A stretch of DNA of 15,889 nucleotides from Dethiosulfatibacter sp. (GCA_019084435.1 JAHRFV010000166.1:1-15889); one strand, 5' to 3'; positions 1-7,054 are shown, numbered from the stretch's first letter. Program-made: numbers and translations. The notes: generated by a model not told the origin, from the letters alone.

Positions 1-43
1 AATTGTTGCACTTTGGACAATTGATTGGTACAATTTTTTGCAT
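1..43 (-). CDS. Start of a probable small zinc-ribbon protein, cut by the window edge
   Basis: Only the first 14 codons lie in the window. Read leftwards from an ATG at 43-41 they give MQKIVPINCPKCNN. The Cys-Pro-Lys-Cys knuckle close to the N-terminus is typical of zinc-ribbon proteins. Upstream on the same strand there is a ribosome binding site (AAAGGA, complement of 54-59, 10 bases from the ATG) and a sigma-A-like promoter (89-118), so promoter, leader, binding site and start line up. The function cannot be named: zinc ribbons occur in many unrelated proteins. The fragment is too short to exclude a chance ORF, so this is a moderate call based on the combined signals. Confidence 0.4.
   Translation of the reverse strand, partial: MQKIVPINCPKCNN
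6..34 (+). promoter_or_regulatory. Possible rightward promoter for the cyclodeaminase-hutH unit
   Basis: TTGCAC (6-11) and TACAAT (29-34) are 17 bases apart on the plus strand. The -10 is good and the -35 weak. A start near 41 would give a leader of about 125 bases before the cyclodeaminase gene. The element would overlap the first codons of the leftward zinc-ribbon gene, so transcription of the two could interfere. I see no clearer promoter before 166. Confidence 0.3.
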
Positions 44-88
44 GAGGACTTCATCCTTTCTGGGAGGTATTTGGTTTTTCGCAAAAAC

Positions 89-118
89 ATTGTACCACAG
101 AGGGTTTGGAGTTCTCAA
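89..118 (-). promoter_or_regulatory. Leftward sigma-A-type promoter for the truncated zinc-ribbon gene
   Basis: On the minus strand, TTGAGA (complement of 113-118) and TACAAT (complement of 89-94) are separated by 18 bases. The predicted transcript would start near 82 and reach the candidate ATG at 43 after a leader of about 40 bases. Sequence match only. Confidence 0.4.
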
Positions 119-165
119 TTTTCATTTAAGTTTACAAATCGGCAGAAAACTAAAGGAGTGTTTTT

Positions 166-780
166 ATGAAAAATCTAACTTTGGATCAATTTACAATAAA
201 TACAGCCTCGGATTCACCAGTCCCCGGAGGAGGCAGCATAGCGGCTGTTTGTGGTGCACTGTCAGCTTCACTTACCTCTATGGTTGCGAATCTCACTGTC
301 GGAAAAAAGAAATATGCAGACGTGGAAAATGAGATGATTGATATAGCTCAAAAATCCGAAAGTATAAGACAAAAAATGTTGGATTACATTGAAGAGGATT
401 GCGATGCATTCAACGAAGTGATGGATGCGTTTAAGCTTCCGAAAGAAACAGAAGAAGAAAAAAGCAAGAGAACAAATGCGATTCAAGACGGTCTCAAGAA
501 AGCGGCAAGTGTTCCATTCGAGATTGCAGCTACAGCATATGAAATAATGGATCTTGCTGAATTTGTAGTCTTAAAGGGTAATAGCAATGCTGTTACAGAT
601 GGTTTAATATCAGCAATGACCGCTAGAACAGCGGTGTTGGCTGCCTTGTTGAACGTGAAAATTAATTTGGACAGCCTAAAGGATGAAGTATTTGTTGAAA
701 ACTTGAGAAAAAAAGTCAATACACTTGAACAAGATAGTATAAGCGCTGAGAAGAGAATACTGGATTTGGTTTCTTTATAA
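166..780 (+). CDS. fchA: Cyclodeaminase/cyclohydrolase family protein, probably formimidoyltetrahydrofolate cyclodeaminase
   Basis: This 204-residue protein belongs to the FTCD C-terminal (cyclodeaminase) family, which converts 5-formimino-THF to 5,10-methenyl-THF and ammonia in the cytoplasm. The family signature PVPGGGSIAA lies near residues 18-28. A second conserved stretch, GNSNAVTDG (about residues 140-148), matches the family's GN-x-N-x-x-(S/T)-D motif. Its length equals that of stand-alone family members; the formiminotransferase domain fused to it in animal FTCD is absent. The ATG at 166 has a strong AAAGGAG site at 151-157. The next gene is hutH, 20 bases downstream, which supports a role in histidine degradation, where the formimino group is passed to folate. 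A methenyl-THF cyclohydrolase role is possible for this family but less favoured by the context. Confidence 0.85.
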   Translation: MKNLTLDQFTINTASDSPVPGGGSIAAVCGALSASLTSMVANLTVGKKKYADVENEMIDIAQKSESIRQKMLDYIEEDCDAFNEVMDAFKLPKETEEEKSKRTNAIQDGLKKAASVPFEIAATAYEIMDLAEFVVLKGNSNAVTDGLISAMTARTAVLAALLNVKINLDSLKDEVFVENLRKKVNTLEQDSISAEKRILDLVSL

Positions 781-790
781 TAAGAATAAA

Positions 791-797
791 AGGTGAT
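791..797 (+). promoter_or_regulatory. Ribosome binding site favouring a TTG start for hutH
   Basis: AGGTGAT, complementary to the 3' end of 16S rRNA, sits just before TTG at 801. The in-frame ATG at 837 has only A-rich sequence in front and no clear binding site. This favours the TTG, although protein alignment favours the ATG. Confidence 0.5.
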
Positions 798-800
798 ATC

Positions 801-2336
801 TTGAAAAAAACTGGAATTGTAAAAAAAGCTAATGAAATGCAGAAGGTATTAATTGATGGTTCTAACCTTAGTCTAGATGATCTCATAAATGTATGTCGGA
901 ACAATTATTCGGTAGAACTGAGCGAAGAGGCTAAAATCAACGTACTCGCTTCGAGGAAAAAAGTGGATGAGTTCATTGAGAGTAACAAAACAATCTATGG
1001 AATCACAACAGGGTTTGGAAAATTCAGCGATGTCAATATAACAAAAGAAGATGCAATACTCCTCCAAAAAAATCTCATCATCACCCATGCGGTAGGAGCA
1101 GGAAATCCTCTGGATACTGAGATCGTCCGGGGAGTTATTCTGTTGAGAGTCAACGCATTGGCAAAAGGCTACTCGGGCATAAGATTGTCAACTATAAACA
1201 CTCTTCTGGAGATGCTTAACAAGGGTGTTCATCCTGTCATACCTGAGAAGGGTTCACTTGGAGCAAGCGGTGATTTGGCGCCACTATCCCACATGGTTTT
1301 GCCCCTAATAGGATTGGGTAGAGCTGAGTACAAAGGGACTGTAATGAGTGGTGCAGAAGCCATGAAAAAGGCTAATATAATCCCTGTTGAGCTGGTGGCA
1401 AAGGAAGGTCTAGCACTGATTAACGGCACTCAGGTAATGACTGCAATAGGTGCTCTTACCATTTACGACGGTCTACAACTCAGTGAGTTAGCTGATATAG
1501 CTGCTGCAATGACATTTGAGGCTTTAAATGGCATCACTACTGCTCTTGATCCGAGGGTACATGCAGTCAGACCTCATCAGGGGCAGATGGAAACAGCCCA
1601 GAATATGTTGAATCTGCTTGAAGGCAGTAAAATGACAACGGTTCAGGGAGAAATCAGAGTCCAGGACGCCTACTCACTTAGATGTGTTCCGCAAGTTCAT
1701 GGTGCAAGTAAAGATGCTTTAGGATATGTGAAAGAAAAAATTCTGATAGAAATGAATTCAGTGACAGACAATCCGATAATATTCGAAGAAACAGGGATAT
1801 CTGGTGGCAATTTTCATGGACAACCAGTAGCACTTCCCTTTGACTTTATGGCAATAGCATTGTCAGAGCTCGCAAATATTTCCGAGAGAAGGATTGAAAG
1901 GCTTGTGAATCCTTCCTTAAGTGGATTACCGGCATTCTTGGTCGAAAAAGGAGGGCTGAATTCAGGATTCATGATAGTCCAATATTCAGCTGCAGCCTTG
2001 GTTTCTGAGAACAAGATATTATCTCATCCTGCAAGCGTTGATAGCATACCCTCCTCAGCCAATCAGGAGGATCATGTATCCATGGGAACTATTGGTGCTA
2101 GAAAAGCCAGAGAAATAATGAAAAATCTTCGAAGAGTTATTGCGATGGAAATGATGTGCGCTTGTCAGGCAATCGATCTGAGAGGCAAAAAGCAATTGGG
2201 AAAAGGAACAGAAAAAGCGTACAAAATCATTAGAGACAATGTGTCGACGCTCGTAGATGATAGAGAATTATTTGAAGATATAAATCGATGTGAACAATTG
2301 ATTATTGAAGGAGAGTTTGCAAACGATACTCATTAG
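801..2336 (+). CDS. hutH: Histidine ammonia-lyase
   Basis: This cytoplasmic enzyme removes ammonia from L-histidine to give trans-urocanate, the first step of histidine degradation. It has 511 residues if it starts at TTG 801, or 499 from ATG 837. The Ala-Ser-Gly triad that cyclises into the MIO electrophile is at 155-157 within GSLGASGDLAPLSH. YGITTGFG (66-73) carries the catalytic tyrosine. ITHAVGAG (from 94) carries the His typical of His-specific lyases, and NQEDHVSMG (from 421) carries the Glu found in HAL rather than in phenylalanine lyases. Numbered from ATG 837, the MIO Ala is 143, close to 142 in the Pseudomonas enzyme, so residues 1-12 may be an extra tail or the real start may be 837. 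It follows the cyclodeaminase gene by 20 bases and is probably co-transcribed. No hutU, hutI or formiminotransferase is in the window. Confidence 0.95.
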   Translation: MKKTGIVKKANEMQKVLIDGSNLSLDDLINVCRNNYSVELSEEAKINVLASRKKVDEFIESNKTIYGITTGFGKFSDVNITKEDAILLQKNLIITHAVGAGNPLDTEIVRGVILLRVNALAKGYSGIRLSTINTLLEMLNKGVHPVIPEKGSLGASGDLAPLSHMVLPLIGLGRAEYKGTVMSGAEAMKKANIIPVELVAKEGLALINGTQVMTAIGALTIYDGLQLSELADIAAAMTFEALNGITTALDPRVHAVRPHQGQMETAQNMLNLLEGSKMTTVQGEIRVQDAYSLRCVPQVHGASKDALGYVKEKILIEMNSVTDNPIIFEETGISGGNFHGQPVALPFDFMAIALSELANISERRIERLVNPSLSGLPAFLVEKGGLNSGFMIVQYSAAALVSENKILSHPASVDSIPSSANQEDHVSMGTIGARKAREIMKNLRRVIAMEMMCACQAIDLRGKKQLGKGTEKAYKIIRDNVSTLVDDRELFEDINRCEQLIIEGEFANDTH

Positions 2337-2373
2337 GAATCGATTAAATCATCATTAGAAATCAGCAAATCCC

Positions 2374-2402
2374 TTGATTCATAAAACCAATTATAGTAGA
2401 AT
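2374..2402 (+). promoter_or_regulatory. Promoter for the small membrane protein gene
   Basis: TTGATT (2374-2379) and TAGAAT (2397-2402) are separated by 17 bases. Transcription would start near 2409, which excludes an efficient start at the ATG at 2409 and leaves a leader of about 24 bases to the ATG at 2433. Confidence 0.5.
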
Positions 2403-2421
2403 CTGGTTATGAATTTTATTT

Positions 2422-2427
2422 GGAGGG
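2422..2427 (+). promoter_or_regulatory. Ribosome binding site setting the start at 2433
   Basis: GGAGGG lies 5 bases before ATG 2433 and only 2 bases before ATG 2430. The ATG at 2409 has no binding site, so 2433 is the best start. Confidence 0.65.
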
Positions 2428-2432
2428 AAATG

Positions 2433-2831
2433 ATGCAAGCACTTCTTTTTAGACACGATCTTCAAGGCATGTGGGCATTGGCTTTTTATTTGTTGAATGC
2501 CGCATCTTTGTATAAAATGGCGGAAAAGGCAAATTTGGATAACTCCTGGATTGCATTTATACCATTTTTGCAGTTCATACTGTTTTTTCATTTGATTGAC
2601 AAGTCAGCATGGCATGTCTTGTTGCTTTTGATTCCATTAGTCAATATCATTCTTTACTTTGTCTGGAGCTATGAGTTATATATAAACTTTGGTACGGATT
2701 CCACTGTGGCTATCATTCTACTTCTCTTAGGTGTTTTCACAGGAACACTGATTTCAGATATATTTAAAATCTATCTAGGCTTCAGTGAAAGTGTGGAGTA
2801 TGTCACGGTAAGCAGCTATTCAAGATATTAA
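2433..2831 (+). CDS. Small multi-pass membrane protein, DUF5684-like
   Basis: About 132 residues, mostly hydrophobic, with roughly four predicted membrane segments: a first around residues 11-26, a second near 36-52 (WIAFIPFLQFILFFHLI), a third near 56-75 (WHVLLLLIPLVNIILYFVW) and a fourth near 90-107. The pattern of a Lys-rich loop, then Trp-x-x-x-Ile-Pro-x-x-x-x, then Trp-x-x-Leu-Leu-Leu-Ile-Pro-x-Val-Asn-Ile resembles the DUF5684 family of small integral membrane proteins. That match is from memory of the pattern, and the function of the family is unknown to me. The gene has its own promoter and is bounded by a strong bidirectional terminator, so it is a one-gene unit. It has no visible link to hutH upstream or to murC. 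Confidence 0.7.
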   Translation: MQALLFRHDLQGMWALAFYLLNAASLYKMAEKANLDNSWIAFIPFLQFILFFHLIDKSAWHVLLLLIPLVNIILYFVWSYELYINFGTDSTVAIILLLLGVFTGTLISDIFKIYLGFSESVEYVTVSSYSRY

Positions 2832-2840
2832 AACTAACAA

Positions 2841-2879
2841 AAACAGGCATCAAAGGGTTTAACTCTTAGATGCCTGTTT
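2841..2879. terminator. Bidirectional intrinsic terminator between convergent genes
   Basis: An 11-bp perfect stem, AAACAGGCATC (2841-2851) with GATGCCTGTTT (2869-2879), encloses a 17-base loop. T-rich sequence follows on both strands (TTTAAATTTTA rightward, TTTTTGTTAGTTTT leftward). It sits just after the membrane protein stop and 10 bases from the murC stop, so it can end both transcripts. Confidence 0.85.
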
Positions 2880-2889
2880 AAATTTTAGA

Positions 2890-4245
2890 TTACTTTCCGG
2901 TCAAATGATCAGCAATGAGAAAAACATCTCCCGCTCCCATTGTGATGACAGAATCTGATCTCTTTACATTCTTTCTCAAAAAATCTTCAGCCTCTTCAAA
3001 TGTGGCACAGTACAATGCTTCTATACCTTTGGTTTTCAGAGCCTTGACCAAATCTTTCGAATGCACTAGCCCAGTATCTTCTTCGCGCGCGGGGTAGATA
3101 TCTGTAACAATAACAACATCAGCATCATGAAAAGCTTCCGAGAATTCAGCTAAAAGCGAGTGAGTTCGGGAGTAGGTATGAGGTTGAAAAACACAAAATA
3201 TATTCTTTTTAGACATGCCTTTGATTGTTTTTAAGGTTGTCTTTATTTCAGTCGGGTGATGGGCATAATCATCTATCACTACAGCCCCATTTAATTCACC
3301 TCTAAGCTCAAATCTTCTTTTCGTTCCGCTAAAGTCTTCTATGCCTTTCCGGATATCATAAACATTGATATTCATGGCCTGACTACAGGCTGCAGCTGCC
3401 AAGGCATTATAGACATTATGCTCTCCTGGCACATTCAATTTGAATTTCCCCATCATGTCTTCTCCATAATACAGGTCAAATTCTGGATATGGCGTATACT
3501 TGAGATTTCTTGCACGAACTACAGACCCTTTAGTCAAACCAAAGCTTATCAGGTTGCATTCCAGATCGTCAAACAAGCCTTTAGAATTGGGGCAGTCATA
3601 ATTATAGATTAGATAGCCATCTTTAGGGATGTTTTTAGCAAATTCAAGAAATGCATTTTGAATATCTTTTATATCCTGATAATAATCTAGATGGTCTTCT
3701 TCGATGTTTAATACAATGCCATACTCTGGAAAGAACCGTGTGAAGCTTCTTTTGTATTCGCATGCTTCTGTCAGTAGTATATCAGCGCTTCCAACACGAA
3801 TATTGCCGTCAATCAGTTTATATTCACCACCTATTAGAATGGTGGGATCTTTTTTAGCCATAAGCAGTATTGATGTCATAAACCCTGTCGTGGTTGTTTT
3901 CCCATGTGTACCAGAAACAGCAATAGGATGGACATAATCTTTCATCAACTCACCAAGAAAGTCAGCTCTCTCTAGCGTTTTGATACCCAGCCTCAATGCT
4001 TCGGCCAACTCGGGGTTATCATCTCTAGCTGCTGATGTAAAAACAACAAGATCTTGAGAAGATATGACCGAGCTGGTATGTCCTATAGTGATATCTGCTC
4101 CCAAATCCTTCAAATGCTTAATTAAAGAGGAGTAACTCGTGTCTGAGCCAGATACCTTGCATCCTCTCTTAATCATAATTTCAGCTAAGCCGCTCATACT
4201 GATTCCACCGATGCCGATAAAATGTATATATTCATATGTATTCAT
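2890..4245 (-). CDS. murC: UDP-N-acetylmuramate--L-alanine ligase
   Basis: This cytoplasmic Mur ligase adds L-alanine to UDP-MurNAc using ATP, the first amino acid of the peptidoglycan stem peptide. From ATG 4245 the protein has 451 residues. The N-terminal Rossmann part (HFIGIGGISMSGLAE, 8-22) binds the UDP sugar. The central domain has the ATP loop GTHGKTTTT (112-120), an EACEY motif (about 160) and the Mur-ligase NIEEDHLDYY motif. The C-terminal domain has DDYAHHPTEI and the FQPHTYSRT stretch characteristic of MurC. The frame stays open to a GTG at 4254, but that GTG lies inside the ribosome binding site AAGGTGAT, so ATG 4245 is the start. It is convergent with the membrane protein gene and divergent from purR. 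Confidence 0.97.
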   Translation of the reverse strand: MNTYEYIHFIGIGGISMSGLAEIMIKRGCKVSGSDTSYSSLIKHLKDLGADITIGHTSSVISSQDLVVFTSAARDDNPELAEALRLGIKTLERADFLGELMKDYVHPIAVSGTHGKTTTTGFMTSILLMAKKDPTILIGGEYKLIDGNIRVGSADILLTEACEYKRSFTRFFPEYGIVLNIEEDHLDYYQDIKDIQNAFLEFAKNIPKDGYLIYNYDCPNSKGLFDDLECNLISFGLTKGSVVRARNLKYTPYPEFDLYYGEDMMGKFKLNVPGEHNVYNALAAAACSQAMNINVYDIRKGIEDFSGTKRRFELRGELNGAVVIDDYAHHPTEIKTTLKTIKGMSKKNIFCVFQPHTYSRTHSLLAEFSEAFHDADVVIVTDIYPAREEDTGLVHSKDLVKALKTKGIEALYCATFEEAEDFLRKNVKRSDSVITMGAGDVFLIADHLTGK

Positions 4246-4249
4246 ATTT

Positions 4250-4257
4250 ATCACCTT
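4250..4257 (-). promoter_or_regulatory. murC ribosome binding site
   Basis: AAGGTGAT on the minus strand lies 4 bases before ATG 4245. It contains the GTG at 4254 that would otherwise be the upstream start, so it decides the start. Confidence 0.75.
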
Positions 4258-4274
4258 GTCTTCTGTTTTTAACT

Positions 4275-4303
4275 ATTATATCAGTAAACCAGTATAATAT
4301 AAA
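4275..4303 (-). promoter_or_regulatory. murC promoter with extended -10
   Basis: On the minus strand, TTTATA (complement of 4298-4303) and a perfect TATAAT (complement of 4275-4280) are 17 bases apart. TG one base upstream of the hexamer makes an extended -10. The predicted start is near 4268, about 23 bases before the murC ATG. Confidence 0.6.
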
Positions 4304-4316
4304 GCCAAATATACTC

Positions 4317-4345
4317 TTGTTTATCCCGAATGAAATGGGTATAAT
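4317..4345 (+). promoter_or_regulatory. purR promoter
   Basis: TTGTTT (4317-4322) and a perfect TATAAT (4340-4345) are separated by 17 bases, with transcription starting near 4352. The spacer contains CCGAA (4326-4330), the core of the Bacillus PurBox, and an inverted TTCG lies at 4358-4361 around the start site. Autoregulation by PurR is possible but unproven. Confidence 0.65.
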
Positions 4346-4376
4346 ATACTTAAATATTTCGTAAGTGGGTGAATCA

Positions 4377-5198
4377 ATGAAAAAATACAGAAGAAATCAA
4401 AGAGTAGGCGCATTGATGAAAATTTTTACAGAAAGACCTAATCATGTCTTTTCATATAATTACTTCTCAGAACTATTCAATGCAGCCAAATCGACTATCA
4501 GTGAAGATATTGTAATCGTTAAGGGATTAGTCAGCGATTTGGAATTCGGAAAAATAGAAACGATATCTGGTGCATCCGGTGGTGTCATCTATATACCAAG
4601 CATGAATAGGAAAGAACAGGAAGTTCTTTTGAATGATTTATGTCAGACTTTTTCGGATCCTTACAGAATAATTCCGGGTGGATATATCTATATGAGTGAT
4701 ATATTCAATTCACCCTATTACTCTCACAGCATATCTAAGATTATTGCAAGCCAGTACTCAAAAAAATCCATAGATTATGTAGTCACTGTAGAAACTAAAG
4801 GAATCCCAGTGGCACTGATGACAGCCAAAGAGCTCGATGTTCCACTGGTAATCATTAGAAGAAATAGCAAGGTTACAGAGGGTTCGACTCTCAGTATCAA
4901 TTATGTCTCAGGCTCAACAAAAAAGATAGAGTCCATGACTCTATCGAGAAGAGCTATAAAAGAAGGATCAAGGGTTCTCATAGTGGACGATTTCATGAAG
5001 GGTGGCGGAACCGCAAAAGGGATGAAAGACCTTATGCTGGAGTTTAATGTTGAGGTTGTTGGAGTCTATGTCGTTATCTCAACCAAAGAACCAGTCAACA
5101 AACTAGTCAAAGAGTACAATTCTTTACTTATATTGGATGATGTTGATGAAGAAAATAGAAAAATTAGCATAAAACCGAACAATGATAATAAAATATGA
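4377..5198 (+). CDS. purR: Purine operon repressor PurR (phosphoribosyltransferase-fold)
   Basis: 273 residues, close to the 285 of Bacillus subtilis PurR. The N-terminal part (about 1-75) is a winged-helix DNA-binding domain opening with MKKYRRNQRVGALMKIFTER. The C-terminal part has a type I phosphoribosyltransferase fold with the PRPP loop VLIVDDFMKGGGTAKG (200-215). In the Bacillus family this domain senses PRPP, which releases the repressor from PurBox DNA, and has no transferase activity. The frame is open to a GTG at 4365, but ATG 4377, after GGTGA, gives the family's usual N-terminus. It is transcribed divergently from murC. The spoVG start follows about 90 bases after the stop, with no terminator seen. 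prs, which makes the PRPP effector, lies two genes beyond spoVG. Confidence 0.95.
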   Translation: MKKYRRNQRVGALMKIFTERPNHVFSYNYFSELFNAAKSTISEDIVIVKGLVSDLEFGKIETISGASGGVIYIPSMNRKEQEVLLNDLCQTFSDPYRIIPGGYIYMSDIFNSPYYSHSISKIIASQYSKKSIDYVVTVETKGIPVALMTAKELDVPLVIIRRNSKVTEGSTLSINYVSGSTKKIESMTLSRRAIKEGSRVLIVDDFMKGGGTAKGMKDLMLEFNVEVVGVYVVISTKEPVNKLVKEYNSLLILDDVDEENRKISIKPNNDNKI

Positions 5199-5222
5199 AT
5201 AAATAATTAAAGAGTTTTTGCT

Positions 5223-5251
5223 TTTTGATATATTATGTAGTAAAATATAAT
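5223..5251 (+). promoter_or_regulatory. spoVG promoter
   Basis: TTTTGA (5223-5228) and a perfect TATAAT (5246-5251) are separated by 17 bases in a very AT-rich stretch. It reads as sigma-A type. I did not find the AGGA...GAAT pattern of the sigma-H promoter that drives spoVG in Bacillus subtilis. Confidence 0.5.
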
Positions 5252-5290
5252 TATATTTGGACAGATTATCCTGGGGGAAGGTGGTAAACC

Positions 5291-5560
5291 ATGCAAATCA
5301 CAGATGTAAGAGTAAGGAAGATTAACTCTGAGGGAAAGATGAAAGCCATTGTTTCGGTTACTTTTGATGATTGTTTTGTAGTTCACGACATCAAGGTAAT
5401 TGAAGGACAAAATGGACCTTTCATAGCAATGCCAAGCAGAAAAATGCCAGATGGAGAGTTTAAGGATATAGCACATCCTATAAATTCCCTGACAAGGAGC
5501 ATGATTCAGGATTTAGTGTTTAAAGCTTACGAAGAGAAGCAGGCGGAAGAAGAGGAATAA
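5291..5560 (+). CDS. spoVG: Septation/sporulation regulator SpoVG
   Basis: This 89-residue protein matches SpoVG almost end to end, including [11 protein letters not shown], the central [15 protein letters not shown] stretch (here [14 protein letters not shown]) and [24 protein letters not shown] (key part around 43-66). SpoVG proteins bind nucleic acid and influence asymmetric septation, cell-envelope and virulence genes; they are found in sporulating and some non-sporulating Firmicutes. ATG 5291 follows a GGGGGAAGGTGGT binding site. The gene has its own promoter and a terminator just downstream, so most of its transcript is probably monocistronic. The position between purR and glmU is the usual one in this phylum. 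Confidence 0.98.
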   Translation: MQITDVRVRKINSEGKMKAIVSVTFDDCFVVHDIKVIEGQNGPFIAMPSRKMPDGEFKDIAHPINSLTRSMIQDLVFKAYEEKQAEEEE

Positions 5561-5579
5561 TATTAGATATAGTATCCGC

Positions 5580-5605
5580 AAGGGGTCTATGAAGGCCCTT
5601 TTTTA
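5580..5605 (+). terminator. Intrinsic terminator after spoVG
   Basis: An 8-bp stem with two G-U pairs (5580-5587 with 5594-5601) and loop TATGAA runs into six T (5599-5604). It lies 20 bases after the spoVG stop and before the glmU promoter. Confidence 0.75.
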
Positions 5606-5637
5606 TTGTTGTTTTATGAAAGAAATGCGGTATGCTA

Positions 5638-5666
5638 TTGTTATTTTTTGTCAATAATAATATAAT
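5638..5666 (+). promoter_or_regulatory. Promoter for glmU-prs-pth
   Basis: TTGTTA (5638-5643) and a perfect TATAAT (5661-5666) are separated by 17 bases. The predicted start near 5673 leaves a short leader to the glmU ATG at 5699 and rules out the upstream TTG at 5672. Confidence 0.7.
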
Positions 5667-5686
5667 ATGTTTTGAAATCATCAACT

Positions 5687-5692
5687 AAGGAG
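5687..5692 (+). promoter_or_regulatory. glmU ribosome binding site
   Basis: AAGGAG lies 6 bases before ATG 5699 and sets that codon, rather than the in-frame TTG at 5672, as the start. Confidence 0.8.
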
Positions 5693-5698
5693 AATGTA

Positions 5699-7054
5699 AT
5701 GGATATTTCAATCGTTTTAGCTGCTGGAGAAGGCACCAGAATGAAATCCAAATTACCAAAAGTGCTACATAAGATATGTGGCAAGGAGATAATTAAGTAC
5801 GTCATAGAGGCATCTCAAGGAGCCTATATTAATAAATGCATTCTAATTTTGGGACATGGAAGAGATCAGGTCATACAATCTCTGAGAGACCATGATGTCA
5901 TATTTGAAAACCAGCCGATTGGTGAGAGCTTTCCCTATGGAACAGGATTTGCGGTAATGCAGGGAGTTCGTCATGTAAATGATGATGACACAGTCTTAAT
6001 ACTCAATGGCGATGTTCCTCTTATTAGCAGCCAAACTTTAAAAGCTTTTTTGGATTTTCACAAAAACGAGGGAGCGGCGGTATCTGTAATGACCGCTATT
6101 TTTGACAACCCTCAAGGCTATGGAAGGATTGTAAGGGAAGAAACAGGTGAAGTGACAGCCATCGTTGAAGAAAGGGATGCAACCGAGTTTGAAAAGAACA
6201 TAAAGGAAATCAATTCTGGAATCTACTGCTTCTCAGGCAAAGAATTAAAGATGACATTAACAAGGCTGGATACCAACAATTCTCAGAATGAATACTATAT
6301 CACAGACGCAGTGGGGCTATTGAAAAAAGAAGGCAAAAAGGTGTGTGGATTCAGAATAGATGATGTGATGGAAATCAGCGGTGTCAACAACCGATATCAG
6401 CAGTATGAACTGAATCATCATAAACAACTTGAAATCAATAAGAATCTCATGATGAATGGCGTTACGATAATAGATACCAATAATACCTATATTGATGATA
6501 GCGTGATGATCGAGAAAGATGTTATAATATATCCGGGAACAGTGTTGCAAGGTACAACTACTATATCTGAGGATTGCACCATAGGCCCAAATGTGACAAT
6601 AATAGATTGTAAAATTGGCCGAGGTACAGTTATAGAGCAGTCCAAGCTTATAGATTCTGTCGTCGGTAACAATTCCAGCATCGGACCATTTGCTTATCTT
6701 AGACCGAAATCAAATATAGGTGATCATGTCAAAATAGGTGATTTTGTTGAGGTCAAAAATACGACTATCGGAAACGGCTCAAAAGCATCCCATCTTGCAT
6801 ATTTGGGAGATGGTGAAGTCGGTGAAAATGTCAACATAGGATGTGGTGTTATTTTTGTGAATTACGATGGCATTAACAAGCATCTAACTAAAATAGGTAA
6901 TAATGCTTTTATCGGAAGCAACTCCAATCTGGTTGCTCCAGTAACAGTCGAGAAAGGTGCTTATATTGCGTGTGGTTCAACAATAACCGATAATGTGGGA
7001 GAGGACGTGCTAGCGATAGCAAGAGCAAGACAAGTCAACAAAAAGAAGAAATAA
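5699..7054 (+). CDS. glmU: Bifunctional UDP-GlcNAc pyrophosphorylase / glucosamine-1-phosphate N-acetyltransferase
   Basis: 451 residues, the usual size of GlmU. The enzyme acetylates glucosamine-1-phosphate and then transfers UMP from UTP to make UDP-GlcNAc, the precursor of peptidoglycan. The N-terminal uridyltransferase domain (about 1-225) has [18 protein letters not shown] (7-24) and LNGDVPLI. After a linker, the C-terminal part is a left-handed beta-helix of hexapeptide repeats ([IV]G-x-x-x-x) with [18 protein letters not shown] and FVNYDG, which hold the acetyltransferase active site (the His of SHLAYLGD). The UTP-site region reads FPYGTGFAV, slightly different from the common QLGTGHAV. 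It has its own promoter, and prs follows after 44 bases, as is usual in Firmicutes. Confidence 0.97.
   Translation: MDISIVLAAGEGTRMKSKLPKVLHKICGKEIIKYVIEASQGAYINKCILILGHGRDQVIQSLRDHDVIFENQPIGESFPYGTGFAVMQGVRHVNDDDTVLILNGDVPLISSQTLKAFLDFHKNEGAAVSVMTAIFDNPQGYGRIVREETGEVTAIVEERDATEFEKNIKEINSGIYCFSGKELKMTLTRLDTNNSQNEYYITDAVGLLKKEGKKVCGFRIDDVMEISGVNNRYQQYELNHHKQLEINKNLMMNGVTIIDTNNTYIDDSVMIEKDVIIYPGTVLQGTTTISEDCTIGPNVTIIDCKIGRGTVIEQSKLIDSVVGNNSSIGPFAYLRPKSNIGDHVKIGDFVEVKNTTIGNGSKASHLAYLGDGEVGENVNIGCGVIFVNYDGINKHLTKIGNNAFIGSNSNLVAPVTVEKGAYIACGSTITDNVGEDVLAIARARQVNKKKK

Noticed and set aside
2..169. Open plus-strand frame that ends in ATGA overlap with the cyclodeaminase start, possibly the tail of an upstream hut gene
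   Set aside because: The translation (Trp/Phe-rich, no match to HutI or formiminotransferase ends) does not look like protein, and the minus-strand promoter and start signals explain the region better.
3..332. Plus-strand frame of 109 codons overlapping the cyclodeaminase start
   Set aside because: It runs out of frame through the well-supported cyclodeaminase gene, has no ribosome binding site and no recognisable domain.
801..2336. Phenylalanine or tyrosine ammonia-lyase instead of histidine ammonia-lyase
   Set aside because: The ITHAVGAG and NQEDH stretches carry the His and Glu typical of histidine-specific enzymes, and the neighbour is a folate enzyme of histidine degradation.
4321..4330. 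DnaA-box-like TTATCC sequence
   Set aside because: It lacks the CACA half, is single, and lies in a promoter spacer; no cluster suggests a replication origin.
5199..5290. Sigma-H promoter for spoVG
   Set aside because: No AGGA(A/T) element with a GAAT partner at the proper spacing was found; the sigma-A-like pair is far better.
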